DNA of 64,000 nt from Gamsiella multidivaricata (Eukaryota > Mortierellomycota > Mortierellomycetes > Mortierellales > Mortierellaceae), in the NCBI RefSeq assembly GCF_025024155.1, contig NW_026251728.1, positions 1-64,000 on the forward strand, written 5' to 3'. Under the pieces are notes generated by a model. It was given only the letters and a program-made list of their open reading frames with translations, was not told the DNA's origin and searched no databases. The translations under genes and the position numbers were made by a program. This document shows, piece after piece, positions 56,852 through 64,000 of this stretch (its first letter is position 1; the number at the start of each line of letters is the position of its first letter).

Positions 56852-58425
56852 TTGTATCACAGTAGATTAGTACCATTAGTTGTTTTGTACACCGTTCTTC
56901 TACTCGTTGGGTTTACTTTATATCTTTGCTTCTTTGTTTTTTATCTACTTTCTGATCTACCAGCCATCTACATCGATCGTGTTGGTGGTGCGGAGCAAAT
57001 TCCAGAAGCAAAAAAGTAGATAAACAAAGCTGTATTTTTATTCTCAAAAAAAGTTGCTTGGTTTCTAGCCCCCTGAATAATCAGAGATCTGAGTTTCGAT
57101 AGTCCCTGTCGCAGTACAAGTGCATGTGTTACTATCTGTTTGATAACTTTACTGATGCAAACAAGGAAAAAAGGAGCTCGAGGGACAGAGGCATGTCTTG
57201 AAAAGGATATAACCCAAAGGACCGGGGCTGGGAGACGCGTTCTCAACGAGTTAAAGTTCCAGAGCCCCTCGGCTAATTGGGCTCTGTATACACGAGTACT
57301 AGCCGCAGGTACACAACAACACCTGGGGTTGCCTGATGAAAGATACACTGTACTGTAAATGGCCCAGGACGGATTCGCTTTCTACCGGCTAATGCATATA
57401 GGAAGTAAAGAGGTATTAGACTTATGTGATGCTTCTTCCTGGGAATAATTAAGAAATCAGGAAGTTGTTATTTGTCAGAAACTCGCTTGAATCAGACCGG
57501 TTGTTTTATGAAAAATATAGTTATTAGACTACAAACGATTCGGCTTCTCAGTTAGACTATGCGGTCGAGCAATTTGCTGATTGAGAGCTTCCTTCAGACA
57601 GACAGAATGAAAAGAGCACTAAGCGTCTGAGAGCCATGGTGCGCTTTTCGTGAGGGCGCAATATGGTTTTTTTTCTTTTCTTCTTTCTTGGTGGTCTAAA
57701 GTGTCAAAGGCAAGATGCAACTGGGCCATCCAGCCCGTTCTTCGAGGCCGATTGTAGATTGTAGTCTGCAGGTGGAGCGTGGGTTCCTACTTGATGCCAT
57801 GCAAGAGCGAGCAAAGGTGATAATCGTGTGTGCGTTGTGCAAATGTATGCGGAAAAAGGAAAAGAGCGTGCAAAAGTTATTCCGCATGTTTGTTGTTGTG
57901 CCTTCGAAAAAATCGTAGGCTGTTTAATCGAAGTTGAAGATCGAAACAAGGAAGGGACGGAGTGCTGGGTGCACTCTCATGCACACATAATGCACCACAC
58001 ACTGTTCATTCGTATCCGTTTACGTAGTTTTTTTTTTTTTTTTTTTGGGCAGTAAAATAACCAAGACCCAGGCAAACATACTGGTTTCTTCCGTTTTCTC
58101 CATCATCATCATCATCATCAGAGGGTCATTCCCATCACGCTCCACTCATCATAACAGATTCCTGACCACATCCCTTCCTTCGTCCTCGTCTTCATCTTTC
58201 TCATCATTCTTGACGCGTCTTCGTAATGTGAGAGGGCGTCAGCTCTTACTTGCTTTCACATATTGTTCCTTTATTCCTCAGGAACAAACATTTCACACCT
58301 TCACCTTGTCGGTCTCACTTGCACAGCATCGCAGGCACTGCGCTCTGCTTAGCCAAAAGCTAGCCAGTATCGTGTCATAGATAATCCCTCCCCCTCCCCT
58401 TCCTCCTCGACACAACAATCTACAC
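56852..58425. other. 1.6-kb intergenic region
   Basis: No protein-like frame recognised. Contains a T16-18 run near 58028-58046, an (ATC)7 microsatellite at about 58103-58123, and CT-rich sequence from 58130 to 58420 that is likely the promoter and leader of the Kelch gene (ending ccctccccctccccttcctcctcg). Confidence 0.6.
58103..58123. repeat. (ATC)n microsatellite
   Basis: About seven ATC triplets in the leader region upstream of the Kelch gene. Confidence 0.85.
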
Positions 58426-61287
58426 ATGGGCGTCCTTCGGTCCTTGTGGACAGTCTACTTGTTGTCATTCGTGCCACTGGTGCTCTTCTCTCTCTCGCAA
58501 GGACTTGCCCCGGTCGGTGCACAGAACAGCTCCCCCTACGTGCCCATAGCTAACGCTGGCTCGGCCATTCTTTCTGATGGGGCCCTCTATCTTTACGGGG
58601 GTGTCAGCGCGTTTGCGCCGGACCCCAACGGGCTCAACACCGGCACCAACCAGTTTCTTCGCCTCGACCTTACTCACGACTTTAATACCACCGCCCCGCC
58701 ATGGACTCGTCTTCCGAACTATCTGACCTATACAATGATTGAGGCTGCGCCCAGTAAGAACGGCAAGCAGTTTATCCTTGGCGGCAACAGAGACAACAAC
58801 GGCCCACTATCCTACATATACGATATTTCCTCGACGAACTGGATCGCAGCCCCCAACCTACCGTACTTGAGCTCTATGAATGGGTATAAGCGCTGGAACG
58901 CTGGCATGGCCCTCGACCCTGTCACTGGCCTAATCACCATCTATGGCGGGTTCCCTTTCATGTCCTTCTCTAAAGAGCTCAGCATTCTCAATACCACCAG
59001 TACCGACCCCGCACAAATGAGCTGGACCTATTCTGTCAACCAGACTGTGATCCCGCCATTATACAATCCTATGGTCCTTTACCTCCCTACTCTGAGCAAG
59101 ACTATTGTTTTGGGAGGATGCGACACCTACAATGGCCTCACTGGTCGGATCAGCAGCTGCGCGCTACTCACCACCGTGTACCTGTTTTCGAGCTCAGAGC
59201 CAAATTTGATCCAACCGCGGACGCTCATGATGGGACCAAAACCTCGCTATCAAGTATGCAGGGTAGTCCTGGATGATGGCAACGTTTTTATTCAAGGCGG
59301 CAGGGATCTGACTAGTTTCTTTGGCGATGCCTGGATCCTCGACGTTTCGAACTGGACCTGGAGCACTATTACGATCAATGGGCCTGCAGAAGCAATGACT
59401 CGCGCTGGACACACCTGTCAGATGGGTCCTAATGGACAAATTATCGCCGTTGGAGGTAAGACACCAAGAAACATCCCAGCAAAGCAGCTTTTATTTGTTT
59501 ACCAATGACATCGTTGCGCCGTGCTGCGGAAAACTGTGTGATCGATCGAATGTGGGCAAGGCTCAACCATTATTATTATTATCTTTCTGCTTGAAGAACA
59601 GTTTTCATAATATGCTTGCTTAACTTAATTGCATGCACGGCCACTCCTGGGCGCACTAGGCACTAGTCGCCATTAAATGCTCCGTTCAACGCCCACTTGC
59701 AGCTGACATCAAAATTAAATCAATATAGGATTCGTTGACAATGCCAATATTAGTTCATATGTCCAGCCGTACATGGCTGTCATCGATACCAAAACCTGGA
59801 CGTGGAAAACGACCTTCAACGGTGCACCCGTCGGCAGTATCTGGAAATACGCTTCTACTCCGGAATCAAATGGTGGCTCCACCAGCAAATCGTCAGGCGG
59901 TCTTTCCTCGGGCGTCAAAGGAGGAATTGGTGCAGGCGTTGCGGTTATAGTATTGGGCCTTGGAGCAGGACTTTTCCTGAGAAGGAAACGACGGCTTTCC
60001 AGCAATCCCGATCAATCAAAGGACCATCATGAAATGAAACCCAGCGGTACTCTCCCGCCCTCCAAAGCAGAAAAGAGTCTAGCTACCGGCAGTAACTACA
60101 ATCTCAACAATAGGAGCGACCTCGAGCAACTTACATACAGCTCAGGACACAACTCCCCGACGCCAACTACCGCAGCGGCTTATCCAGCATACACAACATA
60201 CCACCAAACAGGAACAACACTTCCAATTTACACGACCATTCCCCTTGAATACCCTTCATCCCCCGCAATGGCCACTACGTACCAAGAGACATCGAAATAC
60301 CCCTCTGGTGCGTTCGAATCCAACACAGCAACGACGGACGAGGCTGCCCTGGCTGCGGCTCTCTTTCAAGCCGAGGATAGCGTCTCGTCAAGGCAACTAT
60401 CGATGAAATCAGAATACTGTACGCATTCATCCCCATCCTTATATCACGACTCGATCCCGTTACAACATCATATCGCCCATCCAACGGTTGTCCCGCCTAT
60501 AGTGTATCCCACGGCTTTCTCCCAAGCATCTTCTATCCCTTCCTCCACTTCAGTGCCAAGGACTAAACCAGCAATCCCGGTGTCCGCACCATCAGGATCA
60601 CTATCACTATCGCCTTCGTCATCACCCACATCGTCTCACGAGCAACTTGTATCGACATTCAGTACCTCCAGGCCTCCGACGATCCACACATCCGCGATTA
60701 ACACCATCCCCACTCCGAGTGAGGGATTTGGTGGCACTAACCGAGGGGCCCATGCCCCACAGAGTGTTCCAGAACATGACGCGTGGATTGAGCGGTCGTC
60801 TCCGGGCGTGAAGACACACTTCATGAAAAGACGCGATTTGGACAAGGATGGACTCTACCCACCACTCACACCAACGCGAATGCAGAGCTCACATTCGATC
60901 CTGGTGGGAGCCCCAGCATTGCCGGTCGCATCAGCGCCTTCGTTCTCGGCGGCTTCATCATCTTTAAAGTCCTTACCGAGGGAGTCAGACGCGGGTATGC
61001 GGGCTAGGTATTTTGACCCCAAGGGAATAGCAGCAGCGGGGGCCGTAGGAAGGAACGGCAACAATGGGAGTCCGTATAGTAACGGTGAAGGTGGCGGTAT
61101 GGAGCAGGAACAGAAGGATCCAAGTGCGCAAAGAAGCAATGGAGCACCCCATTCGCCGGCGTCGTTGTATAGGGATCCGCAGATGATGAAGGACCTGGAT
61201 AACATCGCAAAGTTGATCGAGAGTCAGACTTTGGCGGAACCCAAGCACCCACATGCGATCGTCGCGCCGTCTCCAGATGACGAGTGA
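58426..61287 (+). CDS. Kelch-repeat type I membrane protein
   Basis: Exons 58426-59455 and 59729-61287 join in phase 1 to 862 aa. A signal peptide (VYLLSFVPLVLFSLSQGLAP, cleavage near AQ-NSS) leads to a beta-propeller of Kelch-like repeats: ILSDGALYLYGGVSAF, NGKQFILGGNRD, TGLITIYGGFPF, SKTIVLGGCDTYNG, GNVFIQGGRDLTSFFGDAWI, NGQIIAVGG. Many Asn-X-Ser/Thr sites suit an outer-face domain. A Gly-rich linker precedes one membrane helix (GIGAGVAVIVLGLGAGLFL, residues about 405-425) followed by RRKRR, and a Ser/Pro-rich cytoplasmic tail of about 430 residues. This layout is common in Mucoromycota surface proteins and may sense or bind external ligands, but the ligand is unknown. Intron 273 nt. The frame at 59432-59623 is intron sequence. 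Confidence 0.87.
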
Positions 61288-64000
61288 GGAAAATAACGAG
61301 CACACTTCTAATAATGATACGAATCAACCATACAGTTATGATACTTTTACCCCTGTCATATTCGACCTAATAAAACATAACATGATATCGAACGTATGCA
61401 TGCACTGCTTTGCAGTTGATCGATTTGGAAGATCCATGCCAGGTATTCATGTTAGTTAGAGGACTGCAGCTTCTGAGGAAGAGGAAGTGGCCCAGAGCTA
61501 TTATCCGTTAAATTATGGCAAAACGCCCAAGTCAGAATCTGCGCAAGTACGCAACGGTGGCTTCCTTTTCTGATTTTTAGTTAAATAGGAATAGATCCCC
61601 AGGTCCTGGATCATACTCTTTGGGATCGTCCTGTGAAGCAGAGAGGTTTTATGAGGCGTTTGAGCAGTGAGTTAATGCCGTATGGCATTGAGGTCCTGCT
61701 AGCACACACGCGACGCCAAAATCTTGCCCATGCTCCAGCCTGTACTCGCCTACTGCTTGCACGTTGACTCATGCACAAGGTGGATATCAGTGTTCATTAC
61801 TGCATCCATGGACCTGCAGGCAGAGCAAGCGTGAGCCCGGTCTTTTGGTAGTAGAGGAACTCAACTACTTTTGACAACAAAACTATACTCTGGGACTAGG
61901 TCTAACAAAAACATCTAGCGAGTAGCCTGCGTGCATAGGATGCCAAGTAAAGCCTGGGCTCGTATTTTGTATTGACCCAGTCTACAATTCATGTCCCTGG
62001 GTAGTGGAGTGTGAGGCGCCCTAACTGTAACCACACGCGGTTTATCATGTTATGTTGCGTTAAAGAACACATTATTCACTCGTTTGTTTTTTCATCTTCG
62101 CCCTAGGACTAATTCTCAATAACATATATGAATTCAAGGTGAAGCGTTACTATTGCAATGTACTATAGCTCAATTTTGGGCGAAGTCTGGTTGAATGTTG
62201 CTTTGTCTACGAACCAACTTAAAAGGACTTGAGCACACACTCCATCGCCTGTCCTTCTCTGCCTCGCCAACATAAAAAAAAGGGGGGAGACAGAAGAAAC
62301 AAACAGAGAAACAGGAAAAGAAAAGGATAAAAGAACACGTATGTGCATTTTGAGCGATAGGATGGATTACTCTAGCCAAACATGCCAAATTAGCCCGCCT
62401 GGTAGAATATGTCGCCTTTTGACGCTCACTTCTGAATAGGTAGAGCATAAAAAGGAACAGAGGAATCAGATAAACTTGGAATTTGGGACAATTGGGTTTT
62501 TGGGGCAGGTTTTGGACGGATTGAACACAGAGATGAATGAAAGGAGAGGATACAATTGAAGTTTATGTAATTGGGCCTTTGGGGCTGTGCAGCACCATGC
62601 TCATCAACGCTCTTAATGAACTCCAAAGCAAAAATCGACTGGAGGAGAAACATTGATGCAGCCGTCGAGCGTTGTTTGTTAGTTGGTGGACGATGACTAC
62701 TAGAATATCTCTGTTCTCGGTGCTGACGGTAGAGAGCAGCCAGGAATAACCTTGTTTGCGGAGGTGATAATAGTCATCGTGCTTGATCGATGTTCCGGAT
62801 GGAGTTCATAACATGCTGTTCTATTGACGCTCTGTACCGCATGCATGCTGCGTCTTAGGAGAAACGTGGGAACACAGGCCATAGTTTTCCGTGCTTATTT
62901 TTAGGTGCACCGCCCTCCGGAACTGGATGGCTAGAAATGGATACGGATGCCATGGAGGTAAAAAAAAAAAGCGAATACCAATGCCATTATAAGCGCGGCC
63001 GGAAAAATCAACAATGGGCGGTGCTATTAGTTGCTTCCTGCTCTCGAAGGTTGTCGGTGCTCCCCATCGATACGAGGTAAAAAGGTATATGATACATGTA
63101 GATTACATGCGTCCGCAACAATATCGATGCAAGTGAGTGTGTGGCGTTATTAAGGTTTGAGAGGGGGTGGAAACGAAACTTGAAAGGACTGGAACCCTAA
63201 AGCAGATAGAGTCGTTCATATTTGCTTTGTTGATGTATTACCTAAATTAAGCATCCTCCAACTCTTTGCATTTTACTCTTCCCGCAGTGGACTAATAGCA
63301 GAAGCCAAAATGATGGAATGAGCAGAAGTATGTTGAATGTTGGAATGAGCCAGTAGAGGAGTGGTGGCAAATTTTTCCTGCTGCGGATGCAAGTTTAAAT
63401 AAGGTCCTGTATCGATCATCTTGCAAAGAGCAAAAACTTTTTTTTTTATTTGAATGTACCTTCGTGTCATTGGAGCCCTGTGTGCACTGCCTCATTGAAA
63501 TTTCACTTGCATGTTTGGATGCATACGCGTGTGTGAATGTGCGCGCAAAATGTATTTTCCTCTGCTGCACGCCGTAGTATATAATACTAATCATTCGAAT
63601 TCGACGGCGGTTCGGTGAAAAAGAAAGAAAATGACCTGATAACCCTTGGGCAATCCCTGGCGCCCTGAAAGAGTGTGCAGATAAAATCAATTCAGGTATG
63701 AAGAGGTCCTATCCTGCCTCCATCCCTCGCCCCACTACGCAAAGGTATGTGTCCTGACAAACTGACAAACAGAGTTGGCAGAAAGCATTGAAGCACAACC
63801 AGTCTCCAGTTGTTTGTTTGTTGTCTATGTCGTCTGCATACCAAACACAAAAGTCAGTTGTCCGTAAAGAAAAGAGTATCTTTTTTAAGTTCAAAATTGT
63901 TTCCAAAACGTGTGTTTTTCTACAGGTACATGTACATGCTACGGCATCGACTAGACTATGTGCTCGAGTCCTCCATCTGAGAGCGCTGCAAACAGTCGAC
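61288..64000. other. Terminal 2.7 kb, no gene recognised
   Basis: No frame with protein-family features on either strand. A few short A runs (62274-62281, 62960-62970, 63439-63448) and AT-rich stretches appear. The stretch after 61288 holds the 3' untranslated region of the Kelch gene, with aataaaa near 61369. Minus-strand short frames (62170-62448, 63292-63690) have composition typical of random sequence. Confidence 0.6.

Noticed and set aside
59432..59623. Short plus-strand frame inside the Kelch gene
   Set aside because: It lies mostly in the 273-nt intron between two phase-matched exons.
1..64000. tRNA or rRNA genes
   Set aside because: No cloverleaf-compatible A and B box pairs or rRNA sequence were recognised when reading both strands.

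Overview
The window is nuclear DNA of a filamentous fungus, most likely an early-diverging one (Mucoromycota, Mortierella-like). I infer this from short GT-AG introns (about 57-360 nt) in most genes, very glutamine-rich proteins, an eL8 ribosomal protein gene, BTG/Tob and SSXT-domain genes, and mobile elements (chromodomain Ty3/gypsy, pogo-like, MULE-like, DUF6589/RecQ, a Fanzor-like nuclease). Species cannot be fixed from sequence alone. There is no sign of bacterial operons, CRISPR or tRNA genes. Exon boundaries were read by hand from splice motifs, reading phase and family motifs.

Layout. 1-9.7 kb holds three ordinary plus-strand genes: a PXA-domain sorting-nexin-like protein (1252-3559), a CDKN3-like dual-specificity phosphatase with a Q-rich tail (4598-6499) and a TMEM245/AI-2E-like multipass membrane protein (6738-9649). 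9.8-27.8 kb is an 18-kb inverted-repeat structure. Two 6,450-bp arms (9807-16256 and 21278-27727) mirror each other without length differences, with one substitution seen. Each arm carries a defective pogo-like transposon, a decayed chromodomain gypsy pol and an intact, unrecognised 168-aa gene behind a TATA box and three 166-bp tandem repeats. The 5-kb unique centre holds two converging broken genes: a DUF6589-type protein and a RecQ-like helicase.

28-43 kb returns to host genes: a DHHC palmitoyltransferase (+), a broken FAD monooxygenase with an 11-nt microexon (-), ribosomal protein eL8 (+), a large protein with a histone-fold-like N-terminus (-) and a BTG/Tob protein (-). 43.7-49.9 kb is a second mobile-element island: a MULE-like transposase relic (-), then a broken gene that appears to fuse an XPG/FEN1-like nuclease to a Fanzor (eukaryotic TnpB-like) nuclease (+). 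50-61.3 kb holds a BIG1/Voa1-like V-ATPase assembly protein, an SSXT-domain coactivator with long polyQ tracts and a Kelch-repeat membrane protein, all plus strand. The last 2.7 kb shows no gene.

Themes. The host genes cover membrane traffic, signalling, transcription and translation and are not clustered by function. The two islands are graveyards of mobile elements. Several stop codons in them fit G:C to A:T changes of Trp, Gln or Arg codons; a similar stop lies in the FAD monooxygenase. The observations most worth checking are the giant palindrome, the 168-aa gene with its repeat promoter, and the XPG-Fanzor fusion.
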